This document shows, piece by piece, positions 41,433 to 50,160 of a stretch of DNA of 64,000 nucleotides (within the stretch, counting starts at the first letter, position 1; every line of letters starts with the position of its first letter). A model generated the notes under the pieces. The model was not told the DNA's origin. It saw only the letters and a list, made by a program, of their open reading frames with translations, and did not search any database. A program made the position numbers and the translations under genes. The DNA comes from Halorussus lipolyticus. Lineage in GTDB: Archaea; Halobacteriota; Halobacteria; Halobacteriales; Haladaptataceae. Location of the stretch: NCBI RefSeq assembly GCF_029338375.1, contig NZ_CP119804.1, positions 3,120,955 to 3,184,954 of the forward strand, given 5' to 3'.

Positions 41433-41822
41433 TGCATGCCATGCTAGATTATAATTAAACATAGTACTTTTGGATAAAATTTATCTGTCTCGATGAGTCA
41501 GCCCGCGACCGTTCCGGATGCCGTTGTCCCTCGGCGGCCGCGGTTCGGGGACTCCCGTGAGCGGGTCACGTCGTTTTATCATTTCCTCAAAGAATAATTC
41601 AATTCCTAAAGTAACGTATTTATTGCTTTAAGACTCCAAATCATTTCTTACTATCTCCATCCGGCCGTAGCCATCCGGTAGTCGGGCCGCTATTCGGGAG
41701 CGGACGCCACCGGATGGCCGCCGTCCCTCGGGGTGGGGTTCCGCAAACGTCAACTATTACCGCCCATGGCGAAATCCAAGTCTCATGAACCACCGCCACC
41801 GCTCCACAGGGGGGTCGGTCCC
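41433..41822. promoter_or_regulatory. Intergenic region, promoters of lanA2 and hyuA
   Basis: 390 bp. The left end (41433-41490) is the AT-rich lanA2 promoter. From about 41590 on there is an AT-rich run (AACGTATTTATTGCTTTAAG) followed by GC-rich DNA with the palindrome-like CCATCCGGCCG and CCATCCGGTAG copies around 41655 and 41673. The hyuA promoter is presumably in the right part. No further gene is supported, although the ATG at 41766 could extend hyuA. Confidence 0.45.
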
Positions 41823-43832
41823 GTGACCGACCGCATCCGCGTCGGCGCAGACGTCGGCGGCACTTTCACCGATGTCGTGCTTCTGACCGCCGAGGACCGT
41901 CTCGTCACCGCGAAGGTGCCCTCCACCGAGGACCAGAGCGCGGGCGTCTTGGAGGGAATCCGGAAAGCCTGTCAGAAGGCCGACCTCGAACCGCGAGACA
42001 TCGACGCCTTCTCGCACGCGATGACTGTCTCTACGAACGCGCTCCTCGAAGAGACCGGCGCGAAGACCGCGCTCGTCACAACCGAGGGGTTCGGCGACGT
42101 GCTGGAAATCGGCCGACAGGACCGGCCCGCGCTCTACGATTTGGACGCCGAGAAACCAGACCCTCTCGTCCCCCGGCGCAGGCGCTTCGAGGTCGCCGAG
42201 CGGGCGACCCCCGAGGGTGTCGAAACTACTCCGGACCCGGATTCGGTCCGCGAGGTCGCAGACCGAATTCGCCAGTCCGACGCCGACAGCGTGGCCGTCT
42301 CGCTTCTGCACGCCTACGCCGCTCCCGAAAACGAGCAGACGGTCGCCGAGATTCTGCGAGACGAGTTGGACGCCCCCGTCTCGGCGTCCCACGAGGTCTT
42401 AGCCGCTTTCCGGGAGTACGAACGAACCTCCACGACAGTCGTGGACGCCTACGTGACGCCGAAAATCGACGCCTACCTCGGCCGACTGGTCGAACGCGCC
42501 GAGGAGGCCGGCGTCCCGGCCCCTTCAATCATGCAGTCGAACGGGGGCATCGCCGACGCCGAGACGGTCCGGGACCACGCCGTCACGACCTGTCTCTCCG
42601 GTCCCGCGGCGGGCGTGGTCGGGGCGGACGCGACCGCAGAGGGTGCGACCGACGCGAAGGGCCTCGTCACCTTCGACATGGGCGGGACCTCCAGCGACGT
42701 GAGTCTCGTCAGAGACGGCGAAGTCGAGCGCACCACCGAGGCCGAAATCGGCGGTCGGCCGGTCGGCACGCCGATGGTGGACGTGACGACGGTCGGCGCT
42801 GGCGGCGGAAGCCTCGCCCACGTCGATTCGGGCGGCGCGCTCCGGGTCGGCCCCGAGTCGGCAGGCGCGAACCCCGGCCCGGCGTGCTACGGGAAGGGCG
42901 GCACCGAACCCACCGTCACCGACGCGAACGTCGTGCTGGGCTATCTCGGTGGTGACACTGCGCTGGGCGGCGAACTCTCGCTAGACGCCGAGTCAGCGCG
43001 CGAGACGCTCGCAGAACTCGCCGACGAGGCGGACCTGTCTGGTCCTGTCGAGGCCGCACGCGGCGTCTACCGAGTGGCCAACGCTAGCATGACCCGAGCT
43101 GTCCGGGCCGTGACTGTCGAGCGCGGCCACGACCCCCGGAACTTCGCGCTGGCGGCGTTCGGCGGCGCGGGACCGATGCACGCTGTTGGACTCGCCGACC
43201 GCCTCGACGTGGGCCAAGTCGTGATTCCGCGGGCCTGCGGGGTCCTCTCGGCGTTCGGCCTGCTGTCCGCGGACGAGACCCGCGACGCGGTTCGGACCTA
43301 CCGGACTCCTCTCGCCGACGCCAACGGCGAGGACATCGAGTCCGTCCTCGCGGGCCTCGCCGACGAGGCGCGGGCCGACCTGCGCGACCCCCAAGCCGCC
43401 GCACTTTCGCGGCACGCCGACCTCCGGTATTCGGGCCAGAGCTTCGAGTTGCCGGTCGAGGTCGGCGAATCGTTCGACCCTCGTGCGGTCGCCGAGCGAT
43501 TCCACGAGGCCCACGAGACGGCCCACGGCTACCGGATGGACGAGGAGGTCGAACTCGTCGGTCTCCGGGCGCGAGCCACCGTCGCCCGCGAGACGCCAGC
43601 GGTCGCCTACCGGGCCGACGAGGACCCGAAAGTCGCCTCCCGCGAGGCCAACTTCGGCGGGGAGTTCCGCGAGACGCCGGTCTACCGTCGAGAGGCGCTC
43701 CCGCCCGGCGAGGAGTTCGCTGGACCGGCCATCTGCGAGCAGGCCGACAGCACGGTGGTCGTGCCGCCCGAGTGGCGGGCACAAGTGCAGGCCGACGGGA
43801 CGCTGGTGCTGGAAACGGAGGTGGCACAATGA
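41823..43832 (+). CDS. hyuA: Hydantoinase/oxoprolinase A subunit (HyuA)
   Basis: 669 residues from the GTG at 41823, preceded by AGGGGGGT 8-15 bp upstream. An in-frame ATG at 41766 would add 19 residues of basic, Pro-rich sequence unlike HyuA. The chain starts TDRIRVGADVGGTFTDVVLL, the phosphate-binding motif of the ASKHA fold, followed by the central CLSGPAAGVVGAD and the second VTFDMGGTSSDVSLV. ARGVYRVANASMTRAVRAVTVERGHDPRNFALAAFGGAGPMHA marks the HyuA family. With HyuB it hydrolyses hydantoins or 5-oxoproline-like lactams using ATP; the substrate is not predicted. Confidence 0.9.
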   Translation: MTDRIRVGADVGGTFTDVVLLTAEDRLVTAKVPSTEDQSAGVLEGIRKACQKADLEPRDIDAFSHAMTVSTNALLEETGAKTALVTTEGFGDVLEIGRQDRPALYDLDAEKPDPLVPRRRRFEVAERATPEGVETTPDPDSVREVADRIRQSDADSVAVSLLHAYAAPENEQTVAEILRDELDAPVSASHEVLAAFREYERTSTTVVDAYVTPKIDAYLGRLVERAEEAGVPAPSIMQSNGGIADAETVRDHAVTTCLSGPAAGVVGADATAEGATDAKGLVTFDMGGTSSDVSLVRDGEVERTTEAEIGGRPVGTPMVDVTTVGAGGGSLAHVDSGGALRVGPESAGANPGPACYGKGGTEPTVTDANVVLGYLGGDTALGGELSLDAESARETLAELADEADLSGPVEAARGVYRVANASMTRAVRAVTVERGHDPRNFALAAFGGAGPMHAVGLADRLDVGQVVIPRACGVLSAFGLLSADETRDAVRTYRTPLADANGEDIESVLAGLADEARADLRDPQAAALSRHADLRYSGQSFELPVEVGESFDPRAVAERFHEAHETAHGYRMDEEVELVGLRARATVARETPAVAYRADEDPKVASREANFGGEFRETPVYRREALPPGEEFAGPAICEQADSTVVVPPEWRAQVQADGTLVLETEVAQ

Positions 43833-45439
43833 CGGGAGACATCGACTCCGTGGAACTCGAAATCCTCCGGAACCAACTGGAGAGCGTGGCCGAGGAGATG
43901 GGCCAAGTCCTGATTCGGGGGGCGTACTCGCCGAACATCAAGGAGCGCCGAGACTGCTCGACCGCGCTGTTCGACGCCGAGGGCCGGATGATTGCGCAGG
44001 CCGAACACATCCCGGTCCACCTCGGCGCGATGCCAGAAGCGGTCACAGCGGTCCGGGAGTTGGACCCCAAACCGGGCGATACCTTCGTCGTCAACGACCC
44101 CTTCGAGGGCGGGACCCACCTGCCGGACGTGACGCTGGTGTCGCCGCTCGCGCCCGACGAAGCAGATGGCGAAATCGTCGGCTACGCGGTCTCTCGCGCC
44201 CACCACGCCGACGTCGGCGGGATGAGTCCGGGGAGCATGCCCGCGGGCGCGCGAGAGATTTATCAAGAGGGCCTGCGCCTGCCGCCGGTCCGCCTCGCCG
44301 AGGACGGCGACATCTGCGAGGACGTGATGGCTCTCCTGCTGGCGAACGTCCGGACACCCGACGAGCGCCGGGCCGACCTCCGCGCCCAGATGGCGGCCAA
44401 CGACCGGGCCGACGAGCGCGTCGGCGAACTTCTCGGCGACCACGGCGACCGACTCCTCTCGGCGTTCGACGCCGTAATCGACTACTCCCGCGAGCGAATC
44501 GAGGCGGAACTGGCCGCCCTGCCCGACGGCGAGTACCGGGCCACCGATTTCTTGGAGGGCGACGGCGTGACCGACGACGATGTGCCAATCGAGGTCGCGG
44601 TCGAAATCGAGGGGTCCTCGCTGTCGGTTGATTTCTCGGGTACCGCCGACCAAGTAGCGGGCAACCTCAACGCGCCGCTGTCGGTGGCCAAGAGCGCGGT
44701 CTACTTCGCGGTCCGGTGCGTGACAAATCCCGAGATTCCACCGAATCAGGGTTGCTACGCGCCAGTCTCTGTCAGCGCGCCGGAGGGGTGCCTGCTCAAT
44801 CCGACGCCGCCCGCGGCGGTGGTCGGGGGCAACGTCGAGACGAGTCAGCGCGTCACCGACGCGGTGTTTCGGGCGCTGGCAGAGGCCGCCCCAGAGCGCG
44901 TCCCGGCCGAGGGGCAGGGCACGATGAACAACCTGATAATCGGAAGCAGAGCGGGCGGGTTCACCTACTACGAGACCATCGCGGGCGGATTCGGCGCGAG
45001 AGCGACCAAGGACGGCATGGACGCCGTGCAGGTCGGGATGACCAACACGCTGAACACGCCGGTCGAGGCGCTGGAAGCCGAGTACCCGCTCCGGGTCGAA
45101 CGCTACGCGGTCCGGCCCGACAGCGGCGGCGCGGGCGAGTTCCGCGGCGGTCTGGGACTGGAGCGAAGCGTGACCGTCGAGGAGGACGCCACCGTGTCGC
45201 TCCTCACCGAGCGCAGACGCCACGCTCCTCAAGGCCGGAACGGTGGCGAATCGGGCGCGCTCGGGGAGAACCGCATCGACGGCGAGCGCGTCGGCGCGAA
45301 GACCACCCGAGAAGTCGAAGCGGGGACCACCGTCACCGTGCTGACGCCCGGCGGCGGCGGGTACGGCGACCCGCAGGAACGAGACGACGCGGCCCGTGAG
45401 CGCGACCGAGAAGACGGGAAAGTAACTGACGAAACGTGA
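43829..45439 (+). CDS. hyuB: Hydantoinase/oxoprolinase B subunit (HyuB)
   Basis: 536 residues from the ATG at 43829 that overlaps the hyuA stop (ATGA). The N-terminus DSVELEILRNQLESVAEEMGQVLIRGAYSPNIKERRDCSTALFDAEGRMIAQAEHIPVHLGAMP is diagnostic of HyuB. RAHHADVGGMSPGSMP, NAPLSVAKSAVYFAVRCV and the Gly-rich end TPGGGGYGDP complete the family signature. It forms the enzyme with HyuA, in the same operon. Confidence 0.92.
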   Translation: MTGDIDSVELEILRNQLESVAEEMGQVLIRGAYSPNIKERRDCSTALFDAEGRMIAQAEHIPVHLGAMPEAVTAVRELDPKPGDTFVVNDPFEGGTHLPDVTLVSPLAPDEADGEIVGYAVSRAHHADVGGMSPGSMPAGAREIYQEGLRLPPVRLAEDGDICEDVMALLLANVRTPDERRADLRAQMAANDRADERVGELLGDHGDRLLSAFDAVIDYSRERIEAELAALPDGEYRATDFLEGDGVTDDDVPIEVAVEIEGSSLSVDFSGTADQVAGNLNAPLSVAKSAVYFAVRCVTNPEIPPNQGCYAPVSVSAPEGCLLNPTPPAAVVGGNVETSQRVTDAVFRALAEAAPERVPAEGQGTMNNLIIGSRAGGFTYYETIAGGFGARATKDGMDAVQVGMTNTLNTPVEALEAEYPLRVERYAVRPDSGGAGEFRGGLGLERSVTVEEDATVSLLTERRRHAPQGRNGGESGALGENRIDGERVGAKTTREVEAGTTVTVLTPGGGGYGDPQERDDAARERDREDGKVTDET

Positions 45440-45886
45440 GTAGGGAACATTCTCGTCCTCCTTCTCTCTTAGAAATAATTTGGTGTTTTTAACACCACAA
45501 TAGTAGTCTTAGAGATTGTCTTAGTTATGTTCGTATCCGCTTTTTGTGTCCTTTCGCTTTCTGGCGCGCGTTGGTGCGGCCCGAAGGCCGCACCTCGCGT
45601 GCGAGCGACGAGTGAGCGACCGAACGAAGTGAGGGTGTGAGCGAGGAGGTTGGGGAGGCGTGAGGACCGCAGTCGCGGTCGGTGCGGTGCGGCGATGCGC
45701 TGAGTCGCCAGTAGCGTTTCCGGACCTGAACGCTCCTCGTCGCTCGGGGAGGTCCAGAAATCGTCGGCGCGAAGCGACTGATTCCGACGACTCGAAACAT
45801 AATTTCCGACTCACAGCCGATAAACGAACGTCGATTCTCGCAGACGAGGCAGAACCTCTAAGTTATCAATCCTGCTACCTCCCTCC
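45440..45886. repeat. Intergenic region with several perfect hairpins
   Basis: 447 bp without a gene. At 45573-45594 a 9-bp perfect stem GGTGCGGCC/GGCCGCACC closes a CGAA loop. At 45665-45680 a 6-bp stem GACCGC/GCGGTC has a 4-base loop, and at 45722-45755 the arms GGACCT/AGGTCC enclose GC-rich DNA. More inexact stems lie between. It also shares a string (GGTTGGGGAGG...GTGCGGT) with 49683-49720. The left end (45440-45530) is AT-rich. This could be a dispersed haloarchaeal repeat or a transcription-termination zone for hyuB. Confidence 0.55.
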
Positions 45887-46834
45887 GTGGACCGTGATAC
45901 CGCACGCCCCGTCGCGCTCGCGCTGTTGGCAGTCGTCGCTCTGGGCATCGCCGCCGCCACGCTGAACTCGGCGGTGACGACCGACTCGTCGGGCGGATTC
46001 GGCATCGGGCCGCCCGCGTCGAGTCAGGGCGTCCAGAACGGCAGTCAGCCCAGTTTCGAACTCGGCAACCAGACGACGAACGCGACCGGGACGTTAGGGA
46101 TGGACATCCCCTGCTACGCCGTCTTGGACACGTGGTGGGCTATCGCGGCCATCCTCGGCGGATTCGCGCTCGGGGGCTACGTCGCCTACCGCCGCCTCGG
46201 CGGTATCGGGGTCGTGGCCTACGCCGGGCCGGTGGGCATCCCCCTGCTGTTCGCCCACGCCATCCTGACCCTCTGTACCGACCCCGCCCAAGACGCTCGG
46301 TCCTCGCTGTTCAACCGGGGCAACGTCTCGCTCGCCCCCTCCGGCGGGAGCGGCGCGCCCGGCAGTAGCACCGGGACGACGGTGACCGACCCCTCGTTCC
46401 TGCTGATGGCCGGGTTAGCCGTCGCCCTATTGGCGGCGGTCGCGCTCCTGTTCGTCTCCTCCAGCGGCGACGACCCCGAACCGGACGAGGAGTTCGCCGA
46501 ACCCGACGACTCGACCGACGTGGCGGCGGTCGGTCGGGCCGCGGGCGAGGCCGCCGACCGAATCGAGACCACGACTGACGTGGACAACGAGGTCTTCCGG
46601 GCGTGGAACGAGATGACCGACCACCTCGACGTGCCCAATCCCCGGTCCAGCACGCCCGCCGAGTTCGCCGGCGCGGCGGTCGATGCCGGGATGGCCCGCG
46701 AGGACGTGGACCGACTGACCTCGCTGTTCGAGGAGGTCCGGTACGGCGGCGAGGCCCCGACCGAAGAACGCGAGGAGCAGGCGCTCGAAGCCCTGCGCAG
46801 AATCGAGGACGAGTACGCGGGTGATGGTCGATGA
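45887..46834 (+). CDS. Membrane protein with DUF4129-like C-terminus
   Basis: 315 residues from a GTG at 45887. There is a hydrophobic N-terminal helix, a Ser/Gly/Asn-rich segment (about 30-65), two hydrophobic segments (about 82-125), another segment at about 165-190, and a C-terminal cytoplasmic domain (about 218-315): AAGEAADRIETTTDVDNEVFRAWNEMTDHLDVPNPRSSTPAEFAGAAVDAGM, which matches the DUF4129-type module often fused to transglutaminase-like proteins. It begins an operon of four genes, each coupled by 4-bp overlaps, with DUF58 as third gene, a set associated with MoxR ATPases. Confidence 0.75.
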   Translation: MDRDTARPVALALLAVVALGIAAATLNSAVTTDSSGGFGIGPPASSQGVQNGSQPSFELGNQTTNATGTLGMDIPCYAVLDTWWAIAAILGGFALGGYVAYRRLGGIGVVAYAGPVGIPLLFAHAILTLCTDPAQDARSSLFNRGNVSLAPSGGSGAPGSSTGTTVTDPSFLLMAGLAVALLAAVALLFVSSSGDDPEPDEEFAEPDDSTDVAAVGRAAGEAADRIETTTDVDNEVFRAWNEMTDHLDVPNPRSSTPAEFAGAAVDAGMAREDVDRLTSLFEEVRYGGEAPTEEREEQALEALRRIEDEYAGDGR

Positions 46835-47604
46835 GCGACGACGACCACCCGATTCTGACCACTGCGGGTATCGTCGCGGTCGCTGTGGGCCTGCTATTCG
46901 TCTTCCAACCCGGACTGGCCAGCGCCATCGGCACGGGCTACGCCGCAGTCACGATGATTGGCCTGCTGGCCCTGATTCAGGGGATTCGAGTCGTCCGCTC
47001 TCGGCAGGCCACCGACCTGCGGGCCGCCGAGACCCCCGACGTGGAGACAGTCGAGTCGATGCCGACCCCCGGCGACGAGTTCGACGAGACGGTCGCCGAA
47101 CTGCGCTCGGGACCCCGCCGGGTCCTCATCCGCGAGCGGGCCGACCTCCGGGACGCGCTGGAGGAGGCCGCGCTGACCGCCGTCGCCGACCGGGAGAACT
47201 GCTCGCGCGACGAGGCCGCCGACTTGCTCGACGCCGGGACGTGGACCGACGACCCGCACGCCGCGACCTTCCTCGGTGGCTCCGACGCGCCCTCCCCGCC
47301 CCTCCTCGACCGGATGAAAATCGCGGCCAGCGGCGAGTCGCCCTTCCAGTTTCGGATTCGCCGGACCGCCGACGCGGTGGCGCGGGCCGCCGGCGTCGAG
47401 GCCGACGCGAGTGATGGAGGCGGCAGGAGCGATGGCGGTGGCGGAAGCGATGGAAGCGGGAGGTCCGGCACCGGGAGGACCGGTGGCGACGGAACCGATA
47501 GCGACGAGTCAGCGACCCGAGCAGGCGACGGTCCGACTGACGACGCCGAGGCGACTGGGAGAGAGCGCGACGGTTCGGCCCGGAAGACGGAGGTCGAAGC
47601 ATGA
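46831..47604 (+). CDS. Membrane protein of the DUF58/MoxR cluster (DUF7269-like)
   Basis: 257 residues overlapping the previous gene by 4 bp. Two hydrophobic helices (about 8-28 and 33-53) are followed by a cytoplasmic domain with ELRSGPRRVLIRERADLRDALEEAALTAVADRENCSRDEAADLLDAGTWTDDPHAATFLG. The C-terminal 70 residues are Gly/Ser/Asp-rich and unstructured. The family recurs next to DUF4129 and DUF58 genes in haloarchaea. Function unknown, probably an assembly or quality-control partner of the DUF58 protein. Confidence 0.72.
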   Translation: MSDDDHPILTTAGIVAVAVGLLFVFQPGLASAIGTGYAAVTMIGLLALIQGIRVVRSRQATDLRAAETPDVETVESMPTPGDEFDETVAELRSGPRRVLIRERADLRDALEEAALTAVADRENCSRDEAADLLDAGTWTDDPHAATFLGGSDAPSPPLLDRMKIAASGESPFQFRIRRTADAVARAAGVEADASDGGGRSDGGGGSDGSGRSGTGRTGGDGTDSDESATRAGDGPTDDAEATGRERDGSARKTEVEA

Positions 47605-48878
47605 AGTCGATTCGTGAAACCAACCGGTGGCGAGGAGTCAGCGCGGTGGCACTGCTGGCGGGGTCGCTCGGGGTGCTGTTCAGTCGCCCGCTGGTCCTGC
47701 TGTCGGGCGTCGTCGGCGTCGCGTTCGCGGCCTACGCCCGGACCGCAGGCACGCCCGAACCCCAACTGGACGTGACCCGGACGATTAGCGACGACGAACC
47801 CCTGCCGGGCGACGAGGTGGAGGTCCGACTCACCGTCGAGAACGTCGGTGACTCGATGCTCCCGGACCTCCGAATCGTAGACGGGATTCCCGACGCCCTG
47901 CCCGTGACTGGCGGGTCGGCACGCCTCGGGACCGCACTCAGGCCCGGCAAGCGCGCCAGTCTCGAATACACCGTCGAGGCCGAGCGCGGGGAACACGAGT
48001 TCGACCCCGTGATTGCGATTACCAGAGACTTCAGCGGCGCAATCGAGGTCGAGACCGAGGTCGAGTGCGAGACGGCCATCAGGTGCGTTCCGAAACTCGG
48101 AACCACTGTGGACGTGCCGCTCCGCGCCCAGACCACCCAGTACACCGGTCGGGTCACGACCGACACCGGCGGGTCGGGCGTCGAGTTCCACGCGACCAGA
48201 GAGTACCGGCCGGGCGACCCACTCTCGCGGGTGGACTGGAATCGACTGGCTCGGACCGGCGAGTTGACCACCGTCGATTTCCGCGAGGAGCGCGCGGCCA
48301 GCGTGGTCGTGCTGGTAGATACCCGCGAGAAGTCGTATCTCTCGCGGGGCGACGACGAGCGCAACGCGGTCCAGTTCGGCGTGGACGCCGCGGGCAAAAT
48401 CGTCACCAAACTGCTGGATGCGGGCGACCGAGTGGGGCTGGCGTCGCTCGGCCCGGAGATGTGCTGGCTCGCGCCCGGCGCTGGCCACGACCATCAGGCC
48501 CGCGCTCGGAGCCTGCTGGCGACCCATCCGGCCTTCTCGCCGGTCCCCTCCGACCAGATGTTCTACCCGACGACTCGGCTCAAGCAGATTCGCAAGCGAC
48601 TGCCGGCCTCGACGCAGGTCGTGTTCGTCACGCCGCTGTGCGACGACTTCGGGGCAGAGGTCGCCCGGCGAATCGACGCCGAGGGCCACCTCGTGACGGT
48701 GGTGAGTCCGGACCCGACTGCGACCGCGACCTCGGGCCAGCGGTTCGCCCGGACACAGCGCAAACACCGTGTCTCGAAGCTCAGGCAGGCCGGCATCCGG
48801 GTCGTGGACTGGGACACCGACGAGACATTCGGCGTCGCGTTGGCTCGGGTGGCCCGCGTCACGGGAGGGTCGGTGTGA
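47601..48878 (+). CDS. DUF58 domain protein
   Basis: 425 residues. It has two N-terminal hydrophobic helices and a central beta-rich region (about 60-180, EVEVRLTVENVGDSMLPDLRIVDGIPDALP). The DUF58 motif GSGVEFHATREYRPGDPLSRVDWNRLARTGELTTVDFREERAASVVVLVDTREK is clear, followed by a vWA-like fold with VVLVDTR. DUF58 proteins act with MoxR AAA+ ATPases in membrane or envelope-linked complexes of unresolved chemistry. The cognate ATPase is at 50161. Confidence 0.87.
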   Translation: MKSIRETNRWRGVSAVALLAGSLGVLFSRPLVLLSGVVGVAFAAYARTAGTPEPQLDVTRTISDDEPLPGDEVEVRLTVENVGDSMLPDLRIVDGIPDALPVTGGSARLGTALRPGKRASLEYTVEAERGEHEFDPVIAITRDFSGAIEVETEVECETAIRCVPKLGTTVDVPLRAQTTQYTGRVTTDTGGSGVEFHATREYRPGDPLSRVDWNRLARTGELTTVDFREERAASVVVLVDTREKSYLSRGDDERNAVQFGVDAAGKIVTKLLDAGDRVGLASLGPEMCWLAPGAGHDHQARARSLLATHPAFSPVPSDQMFYPTTRLKQIRKRLPASTQVVFVTPLCDDFGAEVARRIDAEGHLVTVVSPDPTATATSGQRFARTQRKHRVSKLRQAGIRVVDWDTDETFGVALARVARVTGGSV

Positions 48879-49375
48879 CCCGCGAAATCGACCGGTCGCC
48901 CGCCCGCCTCTCGTCGGCGCTGGCAATCAGCGCGGCGGCGCTCTCTGCGGGGGCCAGTGCGCTGTCCTCGACCACCGCGCTGGCGGGCGGCCTCGCCGGG
49001 TTCGCGCTCCTGACGGTCGGCGTGGTCGCGGGGTCCCGGCGCGGCATCACGCTCGGCGCGGGGGTGTTGCTCCTCGGGTCGCTCGTCGGGGGTCTGCTCT
49101 CGGGGGCGGCCTACCTCCTCTTGCCGGGGGTCATCGCCACGGTGCTGGCGTGGGACTTCGGCGAGCAGGCCATCAACGTCGGCGAGCAGTTGGGCCGGAC
49201 AGCCGACACGACCCAACTGGAGGCCACCCACGCGGCGGGTAGCACCGTGGTCGGCGTCGGCGCGGGGGCGCTTGGGTACGGGGTGTATCTGGTCTCCTCG
49301 GGCGGGCAACCGGTGACTGCGCTGGTGTTCCTGCTGTTGGCCGCGGTGGTGCTGACCTCGGCGCTCAGGACCTGA
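48875..49375 (+). CDS. Small multi-helix membrane protein of the DUF58 operon (DUF7519-like)
   Basis: 166 residues from the GTG at 48875 (overlap GTGA with the DUF58 gene). The sequence is almost entirely hydrophobic with about five membrane helices (LAISAAALSAGASALSS, GGLAGFALLTVGVVAGS, LGAGVLLLGSLVGGLLSGAAYLLLPGVIATVLAWDFGEQAINVGEQLG, and two C-terminal). It is the last gene of the operon, followed by the hairpin-rich gap at 49376. Confidence 0.72.
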   Translation: MTREIDRSPARLSSALAISAAALSAGASALSSTTALAGGLAGFALLTVGVVAGSRRGITLGAGVLLLGSLVGGLLSGAAYLLLPGVIATVLAWDFGEQAINVGEQLGRTADTTQLEATHAAGSTVVGVGAGALGYGVYLVSSGGQPVTALVFLLLAAVVLTSALRT

Positions 49376-49896
49376 GACGCGGTTTCGATTTCACGTCCTT
49401 CGCTGACTGTCTTTCAGCCTGATTGCGCTTGGTGTGACTGAGAACTCGGCGCGTGCTGGCGTCTTGCCGAACGAAGTGAGGCAAGGCTCGTGGGAGCGTG
49501 TCTCCCACGGCGCGGCGTCTCGTCGTCCTGCTGAGCGAAGCGAAGCAGGGCTCGGAAGACGCGGTTTGTCTTCCGGTGCCGCGCCGAACCGCGCGAGGGA
49601 TGAGGCTTGCGAGACGCTTCGCGTCTCGCTGATCTGTGAACGCAGTTCACAGACATCGCAGGCCCCGGCCGAGAAGCGCAATCGGTTGGGGAGGGTGTGG
49701 CCCGCGGTTGCGGTGCGGTCGCGGAGCGGTAGACGGCTTTGCTCACGCCTGATGCTACCTCCTCGGTGTCGGCGTCTCCCGAGCAGTCGAAATTCTCCAC
49801 CGAAACCTCCGAGCAATCAAAATCTGAGAGCAATAGAGACACAAGCTAAAGAACGAATTAAGCTAGCAAAACAAACAAATACAATTCTCAAATTGG
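49376..49896. repeat. Tandem array of six perfect hairpins in an intergenic region
   Basis: 521 bp without a gene. Six perfect inverted repeats follow one another in about 190 bp: 49463-49485 (6-bp stem), 49491-49507 (6), 49527-49549 (6), 49554-49574 (7), 49610-49628 (8) and 49633-49653 (8). Stem sequences all differ, e.g. CTTGCC/GGCAAG and TCTGTGAA/TTCACAGA. The right part (49683-49720) repeats the GGTTGGGGAGG...GTGCGGT string found at 45650. The rest, up to 49896, is AT-rich and shows nothing more. It probably folds as a multi-hairpin RNA or a dispersed repeat; no known ncRNA family was recognised. Confidence 0.6.
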
Positions 49897-50073
49897 CTAT
49901 CCGCGCATCTCACGCTGAAGCCGTCGCAGTTGGCGCTCGACCTTCCGGGCCTGCTCCTCGGCGTTCGGGTCGAGGTCCGCGAGTCCTTTGTCTTCGTCTG
50001 TTACCTCCTCGTCGTCTGTTACCTCTCGCTCCTCGGACTCCTCCGCCTCCTCCCCGTCGGCGTCTCTGTCCAT
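49897..50073 (-). CDS. Small acidic protein (58 aa)
   Basis: A very small gene on the minus strand from the ATG at 50073. It encodes a Glu/Asp-rich chain (RDADGEEAEESEER), then EVTDDE EVTDED, a tandem of two near-identical six-residue units, then LADLDPNAEEQARKVERQLRRLQREMRG, probably a charged helix or coiled coil. Its highly acidic composition is typical of a real haloarchaeal protein. Function unknown; it follows the MoxR gene on the same strand with 87 bp between. Confidence 0.6.
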   Translation of the reverse strand: MDRDADGEEAEESEEREVTDDEEVTDEDKGLADLDPNAEEQARKVERQLRRLQREMRG

Positions 50074-50160
50074 ACCCGCAGGTGGTCGGGGAGTTGATGT
50101 AAACCCGAGCCAAGCGGAGTGAAAGTAAAGCCGAGTCGGACGCCGCGGCGCAATCCGGCG

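Noticed and set aside
41201..41437. 78-residue minus-strand frame over lanA2
   Set aside because: Different frame from the conserved peptide, basic and unlike the leader/core pattern; treated as a shadow.
43682..45232. 516-residue minus-strand frame opposite hyuB
   Set aside because: Low-complexity Arg/Gly/Asp sequence with no domain; hyuB on the plus strand has full family motifs.
45530..45810. CRISPR-like array
   Set aside because: The inverted repeats have different sequences and no constant repeat/spacer period, so this is not CRISPR.
46977..48926. 649-residue minus-strand frame across the DUF58 operon
   Set aside because: Arg/Ser-rich shadow; the plus-strand genes have start-stop overlaps and family matches.
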